A stretch of DNA of 64,000 bases from Penelope pileata (lineage: Eukaryota; Chordata; Aves; Galliformes; Cracidae). Location: contig WBMW01003926.1 in NCBI GenBank assembly GCA_013396635.1, forward strand, positions 1,258,965-1,322,964, read 5' to 3'. This document shows positions 12,976 to 25,534 of the stretch, one piece after another (position 1 is the first letter of the stretch; the number at the start of each line of letters is the position of its first letter). A program made the translations under genes and the position numbers. The notes beneath the pieces are model-generated. The model ran no database searches. It was not told where the DNA came from and saw only the letters and a program-made list of their open reading frames with translations.

Positions 12976-15865
12976 GGTATGCTGTTAGCTCCTACTGATG
13001 AGGGAGAGGTGAGGGAGAAAAAGCTGAATCAATAGTTCTGGGGAAAGAAAGAAAGTGATAAGCACAGGGTGTAATCAGCTGTGTGACTAGCTGCCAGCAG
13101 GTATGTCCCATTACAGACCCTAGTATTCATTCTTACTCCTAACCAAGACAGTTGTCAGAAGTTATTTCTAAAGTGCATCCCCAAATAAACAGCTTTTGGA
13201 GGAATTTTGAAGATGTGCATCTTTTATGGGAGTCCATTCAGCACTGCACTCTGAGACAATAATCTGAAAAATACAACACAGCTTATTTTAAGCTTTTCCT
13301 AATGAATACTGTTTAACAACAGGTTGAAAGAATAATAAGGATGCTACATAACTTATTTCAAATGGGAAAGAAAATTAACAGAAAGCCATGCAAAAACATT
13401 CAGCGGATTTCTTTTTAAGCTTTTTTGTTTCAAAACATTGAATATATCATTAAAACTAAAGCATGTTTTCCTACTCAATGTAATTCTTTCAATATTTTCA
13501 TTTGCATATGTCTGTTATAGGATCTATACTCCAGGACCTGATCCTGTAATGACTTCCATATAAGCAACTCTTATTTATTACTTAACATGGTGTTCTACAC
13601 TTCATCTACTTCTTGCATTTTGTTTTGCGTATTGTTTCTTCAAAGACACTTTTACTGCCCTTTTTTTAAGCCATTGAAAGCATCCTTAGGTGTACCTATT
13701 AATAAAAGCAATGGAATGAGTCTCAAAATATGTTGGAATACTGGAATGTATTGGACTACAGGATTTTTTTTTCACGAAATCCGTGTATTAAAGGAATGGA
13801 TTTGGGCCATCATTCAGCAAAACGAGGCTCTTGGTTAACAGAAAATTCTCAGTGAATTGTCAACTATAAAACAGAAAAACTTATCTACATCACTTGAAAT
13901 ACAGTTGAACAAGCTGCTTAACTGTAGTTCAACACAACTTGGTTTAGTCCTCGCTCCTGATGAGTTGGTTGCCCTATTCCTCAACCAGCCCCACAGCCCT
14001 GCTAAGCAGTGAGACCTCCACTGCTCTCAGTGGGTACCAGGTCAGAACTCGATTGCCAAAGTTTGCTTGTTATCCCCAGAATGACTTGTTTCTATTCCAT
14101 AGGGAATAAGCAAGAAAATGTATCAGAAACTGACTCCAGATAATAACTTCATAACATGGAGCTGTAAAGCAACATTGTGAAAATGCAGTAATGATTCTGG
14201 CCCGTTCACATCTGAATTCCCAATGCTCCAGAGTTTGCAGGTGGAGATAAAAATTACATGGTGTGGTGTGGAGCACTGTAAGGGCACGGGGTGTTGGTAA
14301 ACAAGAGCTAACATCGTGCTTAGAGGCAAGAAATAATTGCCAGAGCTGTAACTGGTGTGAGCACAGTGAAGAGAAGGCAAATTCCAAGATAGTTTAGCTG
14401 AACATTACATTTAAATTCTGACATATAGGGATAGGAACTCATGTGAAACGTGGATCTGGATTTAAATTTTAAACTTCTTGCCATTAAAGTTCAGGGTACG
14501 TTTGGGTCACAGCTCGATGCAGGTTTAGATCTCCATGGAATATCAGGTTTTTAAAGATACTTTTCATTTTCAGATGTGACAGTTAAAAAATCCCGGGTAC
14601 AATAAACCATTTGACTTGGGAAAAAAAAGTTGAGCTATAAACTGAAACCAAAGTAGCTCAGCTCGGGAGTGTCCCAGCTGCAGAAAACTCTTAATTTTAA
14701 AACGCTTTGATTGATCCCCAATCTCTTTGAATTACACTGCAGTGAGGACTGTGCACCCTTCTGAAATCAGGCTATGCTTCAATTACTTCATCTGCGTATA
14801 AATTTCATTGTTATTTGAAACATATGCAAAACACAGATAGCAGTACTCTCTACAATTGATTAAATATCTCCCTCATTAAAGTACAAAATCTACAGCATAA
14901 GAGGCCCTACTGTGAGGGTTCATTTTGCATTAAGAATGCTAAACCTTGCCAGGGAAACACCATTCAGGATCAATCCAGTTGAGCTGTGCAACATCTGTAT
15001 TTTAGCAGCTGGACATTTATACCACCAACACCCTCGCTAAGGTTTTCACCAAATTTCTGCTGACAGATTAAAGACAAATTGAATTCTGCAACCAAATTCC
15101 GCTCACCTGGTTCGCTCAGGCTGTCCAAACGAGCAAGGCAAAGGGAAACTGGCCCCAAGTAAAACCATGGAGTGAAAAGCTTCATCCCACAAACCAACTT
15201 TTTTGAGAACGAAATTTGGATCAGAGCATTTCAGAACATTTTATGAATTCAAAAGTGACTTAAGGAAACATGAGACCTGACAGGCTATCAGTCTGGGGGA
15301 CTATTACCTTCCCAACAACTATTTTCAATGTTTAGTTGTGAGGTCTGAAAAACCCTTGTGCCACTTCCCAGGAGGGTTCACAGTCTGTTGGCCAAATGTT
15401 TCTCTGCACTGTGATCCTTAGAACACACAAAGCAACACCGTGTTTGCTGCTCTTGACACAATACACCAGCATGCATTCATACACAGGTGGGAAATTTCAT
15501 CCTGAGGCACTATTTGAAAAAACAAAAAGAGCAAAACTAAAAAGAAAGAAAAACAAAGAAAGCTTAGATAGACACAAAATAACTGCCAAGAAGGATGTAG
15601 GTGTAGCAGTGCCATCTCAGTGAGGATGCAGACTCAGTGAGTGGTGTTCAGACATTCTGGCTGGGTGGACCATTTTTTCCCATCCTTCCTCCACAGCCTG
15701 CCAAAATATTGGGGGCCTGAATAGCAGAACAGAGCTTCCTGGAGTCTCTCAGTTTTCTCTGTGTGCATGTAGGAAAGCCTCCAGGCATCCCAGTTTTCCC
15801 TTGGAAAAAATGAAGTCATGGTGGTTAGATCAGTTTGAGCAGCCTGTTCCTGGTAGCCTTCTGTT

Positions 15866-15945
15866 ACAGAATCACAGAATATCCCGCGTTGGAAGGGACC
15901 CACAGGGATCACTGAGTCCATCTCCTGGCTCCACACAGCACCACT
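15866..15945 (-). mobile_element. CR1 tail fragment
   Basis: CAGAATCACAGAATATCCCG, then TTGGAAGGGACCCACAGGGA and TCACTGAGTCCA, is a reverse-strand CR1 3' end. Homology fades into sequence I cannot place. Confidence 0.88.
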
Positions 15946-16692
15946 TCTTCCCAGAGGGAGACTCAGGAGGACACATCCAGATGAACTGCTCCAGAGGTGG
16001 CAGTCCACGTGTGGCTGATATTTGTCACAGGAGCTCGTTTCTGGCACCACGTACCCCATGAAAGGTAAATCCAGGAACCCAAGAAAAGCACAGGTCACCT
16101 TCATGCAGTTTCCACCACCCAAACAACTTCTGTAGCCAACTGTCCACCCTTTATATGCTCCTGAGTTGCTGCTTGAAAAGAAGGAAGAGATTGCAGGAGC
16201 AATATGCAGCCCCTGGCTCACAGGCTGAGCATCCTTGCCATCAAGGAGCTCTGCACCAGGCACCTTTCAGCCCTATGTTGCTATGATTCTATGAGAAGCA
16301 GTACAACTCCACAGTGCTGCTGCTCAAAGCAATGCCACGGGTGTAAACCAGCCCTCTGGTTAAGCAAGGAATTTGAATGGGTACTTGGTCAACAGGATGA
16401 TTTTCAGAGTTGTATCAGGTTTAAACCAATCTCTTTTCAAAAAAACACTGAAGCATGTGATTACCTTTAAAGATGTGTGCTCCTCATTAAGTTGGTGGGG
16501 CTATATATGTCCTTAATGACAGATGAATGATAAGAATATGCTTCAGTCTTGGAAAGCTGAATGTGGTCTTTCATCATGCTTCAAGTATTAAATGCAGACA
16601 CAGTCTGCAAACAAACTCATTCTAATCCACATAGGCATCCCAGCTGCATTACTGCACATCTTACTTCTGAGCTCTATGGGCACAGCACTTAA

Positions 16693-16752
16693 AATCACAG
16701 AACCCCTATAGCTGGAAGGGATCTTTGAAGGTCATCTAGTCCAACCCTGGTC
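16693..16752 (-). mobile_element. CR1 tail fragment
   Basis: AATCACAGAACCCCTATAGC, then TGGAAGGGATCTTTGAAGGT and CATCTAGTCCAACCC, is a reverse-strand CR1 3' end. Confidence 0.9.
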
Positions 16753-19124
16753 CAACTTCTGAGTGTGCAAGCGAGGTGAGCGGCTGCCCACGTAGCTGCA
16801 GGGGCAAATGTGACACGTGCATTCTTGGAAGATCAGCTGTAAACTTGGCACAAGGCTTCTTTTCCAAAATGCTGCTGTGATCAATCTGCCAGGAGTTCAA
16901 AGCCCAACCAACAAGTCCCTTTAGGCCCATCAGAAAAAGATTAGGAATGCTTTGCTGGAGCTAAGGCTCCAGCCTTCCAGCAAAGGCTTCCAAGGCATCA
17001 CTTATGATATCCAAAATCTATGTTAAAATAACATTAACAACGCAGTGCCAAGAACTCAACAGCTAGGAAATGCCAAAATCAAGGTTGCCTGGAGAAGCTT
17101 CCTTTGGCCCGTGTCACGTACTCATTGTGTGATCATACACAACTCCTTCCCTGGAACCACTGCCTCCCTCATTGTGAGGTAAGAAACAGCTCAAGGAATG
17201 ACTTTGGGTTGTCAAGGAGATGGCTGTCTGCAGAGACCCGTGCTCATACAGAAAACAAGCAATTATTCAACACTTTTTTCTATTCTTCCATTCAACAGAG
17301 AGCCCCAGGCTCTATCTTACACATGGCCTTTACACACTGCATTTAGGACTGAATTATTCATTTCCTCACAGGCATTCCTATGGCTTCACATAAGGTAAAA
17401 AGTTTGTCTTCACAAGCAGATATGCCAGAACAGAACTAGTAGCTTCCACTCAGGTTGTTTCCTACTTCCTGCAACTTCTATTTTCTTCTCCAGCCTCATT
17501 TTTTTCATGGAAATTCACATCAAGCACTTCTTCCTTTTTTCTGTCATGCCTGTACACTTCAGAGAGAGCACTGGCAGCAAAGAAAAGGAATTATGAGAAA
17601 ACTGAACTTGCTCAGTTCAGATGGGGACTTCAGAGGATTTAGCTGCCAAACTCTAACGAGCCTCCTCTAAACATCTGTGAACATCTGCGAATCTTCTGAG
17701 AGCCATCCAGCTTGGCCAGATTGGGGAAAAAAAATTTATAGGGATGCCAAGAGATCATTCTGATACCAGAACAATTTCCACTTCCAGGTCAGATTTCAAG
17801 TGGTTGTCCAGAGCATAATTTTTCAAATATTTTCACATTGAGCAACAACAAAAATGTATCTTTCTCTAATCTCAGAAACAAGAGTTGGTTTTAGCTATTG
17901 CAAAAAAATAAAATAAAAAAGGAGCAACGACTTTATAACGACAGGGTCACACAGCGCTGCAAAGCTCCAGGTAACACTGCAGACAGTGTCACTCACTTTC
18001 CATGTAATCAGTGTAACACTACAACACAGACACCTTCCAGATATTTTCAACAATACCAGAATTAGAAAATGAGAAGAATTGTTTGCCTGCTGATGTAAAG
18101 TACCTAGTAAGAGGTGAGTACTGCTACCACGAACACCAAAGCCCAAGCTGGAAGTAGCTCCTAGGAGAGCCCACCTCAGCCCTGCATGGCACAGAGGCCA
18201 GTCCTCAGCTTTCTGAACCACACAGTGGGCAACAAGATCAGCTACAAATGTTTTCTTTCAGTAGTAACTCTTCATTCATGCAGTAAAAGAACAGTGGGTG
18301 CTTTCTGAAGTTGATGGAGTTGCTTTGGTACAAAATTAATATATTGGGAAAGACCTTCAGTCTTCCTATCTTGGGCACAACCCCAAAAAATGTATCACCT
18401 GAATCTGAATCCATCAGGCTCCCATGCAACCTATTCAGTCCATTTTTTCCTGCTGCAAAGAGACTGACTCGATGAGCCAGATGATGAAAATGCACAAACC
18501 TTCGTGTGATTTGTACACAACACCGTTTTTATGCATGTGTGTTAGAGAGAATGGAGCAGAAGAAGTTTAAAAGTCAGAGCAGATATCAGTGCAATATGTA
18601 CTTAAAGCAATCAGGTTCCTCAGGGGATATCAGCTCAGATTCAAACCAATACAAATTCAGGAGTTTCTTGAATTTAAGGGTAAATAAAATGAACAAATAG
18701 TATGTTAAAGTTTGCAGTGACTCCAGAAGCTGAAACTTTAAGAGCCATATTAAATAACGAATGCCTCGTGATACCAATAGTTTGTCTTCTCTGGTTTTCA
18801 TGGAGAAAACTGACATCATTCATTGATGATTTTCACCTGCAGTCTTCTACCTCTGCAGAAATTTCATTAAAAAATAAGAAGGGCAAAATAGTCTAATTGC
18901 AGGGTGGTCCTTCCAAGGCCTCAGAGCTTTTTGCTTCCTTTCACATCTAATTCTTTTTTTTTTGGCCTTTCTTTTTTTCCCTTTCCCTTTCCCATTCTGG
19001 AACCATAAATCCATCAAAACCTTTCTGGAGATAATCTTGCATCTGATCATTTGGCAGGACTCATAGCACATAGGAGAAATGGATACTAAGAAGAAAAAAA
19101 TGACAAACATGAAATGGTTTAGAG

Positions 19125-20034
19125 CACAGGTGTCCAATGCTCTGGCTTGCCAAAACGTTCACTCTTCTTGAGTGAAGAGGAACTGTCTTGGGCTGCATAC
19201 AAAATATGTAATATGGTTAATGTATGTAACTAACAGAACTTGTTTTATCTTGGAAATATTTTTATAGTTTTGATTAAAACATAAAAAAGAACAACAAAAA
19301 CGTAAAACTAGTGGGATATTTGAGGTTGCTTTTGTGAAATTGATGCATCAGACTGGTTTGACAGAAATGGCTGCAACTCACAGTGAACTCTCAAGGTGTT
19401 CGTCAGAGATTTTCTGATGAAGTTTTACTCTTCCTGTGTTCTGTCCTTGAGAACAGTTGTTCACAAATGGACATACTGCCAACAAGAAGTGACATGAATT
19501 AAGGTGTGATTGTGAAGGCAGGGATGTGTTTCTCTGGTAAGAGAGGGCTTATAGAATTCCAACAGAGAACCATGATCACATTTTTCTTGGAGTTGAATGT
19601 CTGACTGCAACTCCATACATTCCATTTGAAAATTTCCAGGTGATGCATTGATGTCGAGTGAAAATGGAGTCGCAAATGGACCGAAAAATTACTAACATTT
19701 TGGCAATCTTGAAACCTATTCTCAAATTCCTTTCTCAAAACAGAAAGCAAGGCTGCATGTTTTCCACTGGTCACAGGACCGCGTTTAGCCAATGCATCAA
19801 ACTGCACACAACTATTGGCCATCCCTTGAGTTAGCACCGCACCGTGCCCTCCCCGTGTCCCAGCTCCAGCTCAGAGGTGCTAGCTGCTGAGTGATGGGTG
19901 CACTGCCCAGGCCACGCCACTCATTGGCGAAGAGCCATTGCCATGACAAGGTGGCAGCCGGGTGCGGGCCGCATTATGAGCTCGAGCTGTGCCAGGCCAC
20001 ATGCAGCCCGTGGGCTGTAGGTTGGACGTGCCTG
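19125..20034 (-). mobile_element. Non-autonomous hAT (Charlie-like) transposon, copy 1
   Basis: Bounded by imperfect terminal inverted repeats (CACAGGTGTCCAA at the left; the right end, reversed, reads CAGGCACGTCCAA). It is flanked by 8-bp target duplications GTTTAGAG (19117-19124) and GTTTAGAC (20035-20042). The minus strand keeps a decayed transposase C-terminal fragment with LRKEFENRFQDC, the type found in Charlie8-related proteins such as the C-terminal part of GTF2IRD2. It cannot make an active transposase. Confidence 0.85.
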
Positions 20035-22953
20035 GTTTAGACCACTGGCATGCTGATAAGTTTAACATAAGATTACAGTATATGTTTAACAAAAACTGGG
20101 CTCCGTTGTCTCAAATGTTGTTGACTTAACCATTGTGAGGTTGAGCTGCTGATGGTGGCCAGTTGACCTAGAAATAGCTGAGACTATCAGCATAAAACGC
20201 TGTCATCCACACCATAAAGGTGCTTCTAGCAGGCTGGAAGGATCACAACAGCAGAGGCACAGCCCATAACGGAGGCAGGGTTCTTGGGGCTGTCCTCCAG
20301 GCGTCTTCCAGATATAAAATTTCCATGAAGCTTCCTGGCAGCTGTGGTTAGACTCCATTTGGTTGGGAAGCTTCTCAAAGGGAATGGCATGATAGTTCTT
20401 TTTTGTGTCCTATTCCAGCTATTTTTGAGTACCTACTTCCCCTCCTCCTGCCCTAAATTTCTGGGTTGTAATGAAAATTTAAAGCCCAAAAAGTATTTGG
20501 ATGTGCCAGGAAATTATTAGAAGCTTATTAAACCTGCTGGCAAAATGGTCAATGCTTTTCCCCTTCCTGAAAATGTCAAGAAAAGGCAGCCATTTCTGAC
20601 AAATTTCCAGAAGAAAATAATGATTTCCAATCAATAAACCACAATGTAATATTAAAAAAAAAATGATTTTCAGCATAAAATATATCTCTTTGGGGATTTA
20701 GTCAAAAATTTCCACGAAGGTAGGTATTTTCTATATACAAAACGAGTCTACATGTTTTATCAAAAAAAGAAAGGTTTCAACAGCAAATTTATGACCAACT
20801 TTAACTTCATGGCTATTCTTTAATGCAACCTTTTATTTTAACAGCTCCTTTCCTTTCAGTAAGTCTTTATGGGCCACAAAGAACAGCAAAGCACCTTTGT
20901 GACTCCTTTCACAGCAACGCAGTGATCCTGGAGGGCAGCCAGTGGGCCAGGAGGATATATGAGGGCTGCAATAATTCCTTAAGGGTCTGTGGCTTTATTA
21001 GGGGGATTTCTGTCCACTGGCTCCAGGGATACTCCTGAGGATGACTCCTCCACCCAGGATGAGTGCCACATGAAGGCTTAATCCTTCAGGACAGATGCAT
21101 GCAAAGGAAGCTAAAGCAGTTAAGGCAGTGATATTAAGTGTGCTTCTCATTAGCTTAACCATGCTTTTTAAAAATAATGTATCTATTTCTAATGCTTTGT
21201 TAGAAAAGAGCCTTTGTGGGGAGGACTACAGCTGGGGAGGACTACAGCTGAGAGACACACTGATAGTGAAGGCAGATGCTGCTACCTAAACATAAATCAT
21301 TAAGTGTTACAAAGTTGTTTTTCTTTTTAAGGGATTTTTTTCTTCTTAAATTGACTTTGCAATCCAATTGATTTGTTTTTATTTTATATGTCAGCCCACG
21401 TAAGTACAAGATTCCTCCCTTTCTTCTGCCTTCACTCCTTTCGCCAGCAGTGGAGTCCCGCACCCACGGCCACACATGGGGCAGGGATTTACATCACAAG
21501 GCCCCAACACTGAACTGTGGAAAAAAGTCTTTCAGCAGCAGAAACAGCATCTGGCTTCTTGGCATGCTCCACACGCAGTTGTGCTGACAGATCTAGAGTT
21601 GCCTTTTACAGTGTCATACAGGCAGGCTGCTAATGGGATGTCCCTCCCCACTTGTCCTCCTCCATGTCGTTTTTCTTCTTTGACTCATATTTAGCTGTAA
21701 TGAAGCTGCAAGCATTCATCCCTGTCCAGATGGGCCTATCCCCTCCTTATGCTTTGCAGCAAGCTCAGTCAAATATCCACAAAGAGGCAGCATCTGCACA
21801 TCCCTGCATGGGATTTCCTTAGGAGAGTTCTGGTACGCATCCAAAACCCAACCCAACAAAGCAGTGGGCCTTCCACCACACCTTCGTATCAGAGGACCTT
21901 AATTCCAGCCCAGCATCACAGCCACCTCATTAAGCAGACAGCAGAAGTGCCAAGAAATTGCTGCGTCCTGCCCCAGCACTCCACTTAGTCACCACCTCGA
22001 CGTGAGTCAAGGCCATTTCGTATTATTTTCACAGACCTCTAGCGTGTGAATCTGGGAGATAGGCTGTAAACATAATTCACAAAGCAAGCTGAAGCTGCAT
22101 GGATCAAGTATTTTTCTTACTTACTTGTTTAAACATTCAGCATATCAAAGACACAAGACATCTCTTGTATGAGCCCCTTCCTGTGTGGACAGAACCACTC
22201 TAGTGAATAAGCCCATTTTCTTAAGGTCACCTAAATGAAAATTAGCACCAGACAACAATTTACTGTGGACCCATTTATGTTAATTTATTGAAATATTGAA
22301 CTTTCTAAACTTATCTGGTATAACCCACCTGAGTCGGACCATTCGGTTGAATATGATTCTTCTAACAGATTTCATAATGCTGCTGCACTACTCTGTATAC
22401 GTTAATAAAAATATCTCAAAGAGGAAAAAAGTCCAATGACAAAAAGACGTACCGATTTCCTGACCAAAGCTCTTCAGCATATCCTGCTAAAAATTAGCAT
22501 GGAGCAACTTACACGGGGCAAGAATCTGGTGAGCCATTTACAATTGAATGACCGAAATTCCCCAGCATCTGAAATAATTTTGCTGAAAGAACTCAAGCAA
22601 GAAGATCTCAGCAGATTGAGAGGAGTATCTTACAGGCTTGATGCTGCAAGATAAAAAGTACACTGGCCCTTTTCCAGCAAGGAACTTGAGCATGTGCTTA
22701 TCTTTAAGCTTACGAGCAGTCACACTGAAGTCCCATGCTTCATGCCTGAAATTAAACATTAACTGAAGTATTTTGCTGGATTGAGGCCAATGCAATTTAA
22801 AAAGCACCAACTCCAAAAGCAGGGCTTGCTTGGGGAACAGTTCCTCAGGTGCACCACGTATGAGCTCAGCTGACAGTTGCAGGAAGAGATGAAAACGCTG
22901 TTGCCTTTTTGCTTTCCAGTAAACTTCAGGGCCTGTCAGTCTTTCATTTAACC
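20035..22953. other. Non-coding between hAT copies 1 and 2
   Basis: Unique sequence with one small tandem duplication (21218). No gene seen. Confidence 0.7.
21218..21249. repeat. Perfect 16-bp tandem duplication
   Basis: GGGGAGGACTACAGCT occurs twice head to tail. It is probably recent replication slippage. Confidence 0.9.
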
Positions 22954-23826
22954 CAGGCACACCAAACTTGCAGCCTGCAGGCTGCATGCAGCCCAGCCCA
23001 GCTCCCAGTGTGGTCCATCATGGTTCTGCCCCACTGAGCAGCCCCGCCCAGCCTCAGGCACGCACCCATCGCTCAGCAGCACCCAAACATTGGTGTGTGA
23101 TGGGCACGGAGCTGAAGCCAGGACACAGGGAGGGTGCAGTGCAGTGCCAACTCAAGGGATGGCCAATAATTGTGTGCAGTTTGATACACTGGATAAACCT
23201 AGTCCTGTGAACAGTGAAAAACATGCAGCCTTGCTTTCTGTTTTGAGAAAGGAATTTGAGAATAGGTTTCAAGATTGCCAAAAATTCATCAGTTTTTTGG
23301 TACATTTGTGACTCCATTTTCACTTGACATCAATGCATCACCTGCAAATTTTCAAATGGAACTTAGGGAGTTGCAGTCAGACATTCAACTCCAAGAAAAA
23401 TGTGATCATGGTTCTCTATTGGAATTCTATAAGCCCTCTCTTACCAGAGAAACACATCCCTGCCTTCACAATCACACCTTAATTCATGTCACTTTTTGGC
23501 AGTACGTCCATTTGTGAACAACTGTTCTCAAGGACAAAACACAGGAAGAGTAAAATTCCACCAAAACTCTGACAAACACCTTGAGAGCTCGCTGTGAATT
23601 GCAGCCAATTCCATCAAACCTGTCTGATGCATCAGTTTCACAAAAGCAACCTCAAATGTCCTATTAGTTTGACTTTGTTGCTTTTTTCTGTTTGAATTAA
23701 AAATATATAGAGAAATAAGTTTTGTTAGTTACATACATTAACCACATTACATATTTTATATGCAGCCCAAGACAATTCCTCTTCACTGAATGTGGCCCAG
23801 GCAAACCAGAAGGTTGGATACACATG
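22954..23826 (+). mobile_element. Non-autonomous hAT (Charlie-like) transposon, copy 2
   Basis: Same family as copy 1, in opposite orientation. The ends are CAGGCACACCAAAC and, at the right, TTGGATACACATG. The flanking 8-mers ATTTAACC and CCTTAACC agree at six positions. It carries transposase remnants on the plus strand (LRKEFENRFQDCQ, NFQMELRELQSDIQLQEKCD, LTRETHPCLHNH) broken by stops and frameshifts. It lacks the CR1 insertion found in copy 3 and therefore shows the empty site. Confidence 0.85.
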
Positions 23827-25500
23827 CCTTAACCTTTGGGATGCTAAGTGGCCATCAGAAAACAGTGACAGCCCCAGCTTACTGCAAAATAAGCGGAAAG
23901 GATTATTACCTTTGGTATTTTCAGGTTTTATATTTCATGTGCTATTAACAGGAATGTTTTCAAGTTACTAAAATCAATAAGTGAAGTTAAAATGAAACTT
24001 ACACAGATGGCCTTACAAAATTTAACACAGGTACAATGTTATCTCAGATGCTCAAAATAAAGACGGAGAAAGATCTAAAAATTGGGGGTTACATTAATTT
24101 TCTTGTCGATAACATTTTGCAACATGAACTGCAACTTACTACTATTGAAGTAAATCAAAGAGAGAGGAAGTAGAGATGAAAATCAGAAAGAATGAAGTGC
24201 TGCAAAGTTAAACTGCTCTCTTTCACATGTGAAATTCAGTACAAAATACTTCCCTATAAATAGTTGTCTATAAACACAACTGCTGCAAATGTATTTGGTA
24301 AATGTTGAGGTCAAAGGCCTCAACTGTTTATTGCCTTGTAAACTCAAAGGCAAGTAAATTTATTGCCTGAACGAGCTTCAGAGTATTGGCCATCATAAAA
24401 ACTCCGCAGCCAAGGTACCAAGCAGCCCATCAGCCAGCACCACAGCCATTCCACACGTAACTCAGGGGCCACCACGTGCATCAGAATTCAAGGTCTTGGA
24501 AGGTGTATCGCTGCCACGGGTTAGTGCTGAACTGTCTGTCATTACTAGTAGAACCACCATTTGGTGAAATTTTAAATTGTGTTTTTAAAAGCAATTTGCT
24601 TACAGCACGATGGTAGCAGAATGTAGCAGCACGTTTGCCTGGCATCGTCGTGCAGCATTACATTTTAGAAGCCCCCAACTGAAACTGGAGGAGCACTGCA
24701 CTAAGTGCTGTGCAAAACCACAGTATGCAGCAGTATTTCCCCTAAATGCTGGAAGAATGGGTCTCAGAAAGTTCATGTGATTTCGGTCTTGCAGATAGAA
24801 GAACATAGCTTTAGCCATATACTGCTTTTTTCCTAATTTAAATAGGCTCTACAGCATTCTGTAAAATAATTACCACCATGGTTGCTGTTCAGTGCCAAAT
24901 CCCATCCTCAAATCTACTATTTATGGCCATACTTCCAAATTAATGTACTGAGAATCCTACCATCTTCCAGCTCCAAAACTTAAAACACCCAGTCCACAAA
25001 ACATCAAAGTACGTATGATATAAATGTAAGTTTCCTTAAACAGGTTCGTAGTTGGGAAACTTTATACTTCTGCCCTCCAGAGTCAGAGCCCAAGAACTGC
25101 ACGTGTTCAGTGCCCTTGGTCAAGTGCTCTTTTCTTAAGTAGTGTCTGGCTATCAATTAATGTAAATTAACAGAGAACAGGTATGAATCTGTACAGACTG
25201 GATCAAGAGAAAATTCTAGGCTAGAGCTAACGGGATATAGCATAAAATGTGACACAATCAGAGCAGTTTAGTAATCTAGCCTGTGAACTACTCAGTGCAA
25301 GAACTGCTGTTTCTGTTTCTATCATGGAGAATGCAGCTGGTGCTGGTAACGTGGATAACTCACATTTTTGATCCTCTACAGTTCTGTAGCCAATAAGAGC
25401 TGTCCGGCTGCCCCAAGCTGTGCTTACCAATTTAAATGCAACTGCATCCTGCCTTTGCTCTTTGTCCATTCCTGAGCACCTGACTGTATCTGCAGATAAA

Positions 25501-25534
25501 GTTTTGCAGAGGGTGTTGTTTTGCAGAGGGTGTT
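25501..25534. repeat. Perfect 17-bp tandem duplication
   Basis: GTTTTGCAGAGGGTGTT occurs twice head to tail. It is probably replication slippage. Confidence 0.9.

Larger units (their letters stand above)
12976..19124. other. Non-coding, with CR1 tails and candidate conserved elements
   Basis: Apart from the three CR1 tails listed (15866, 16693 and the one just before this stretch), no gene is recognised. A further trace, CTATGATTCTATGAG near 16277-16291, may be the last bases of another CR1. AT-rich blocks at 13210-13560 and 14400-14960 are candidate regulatory elements. Confidence 0.6.
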
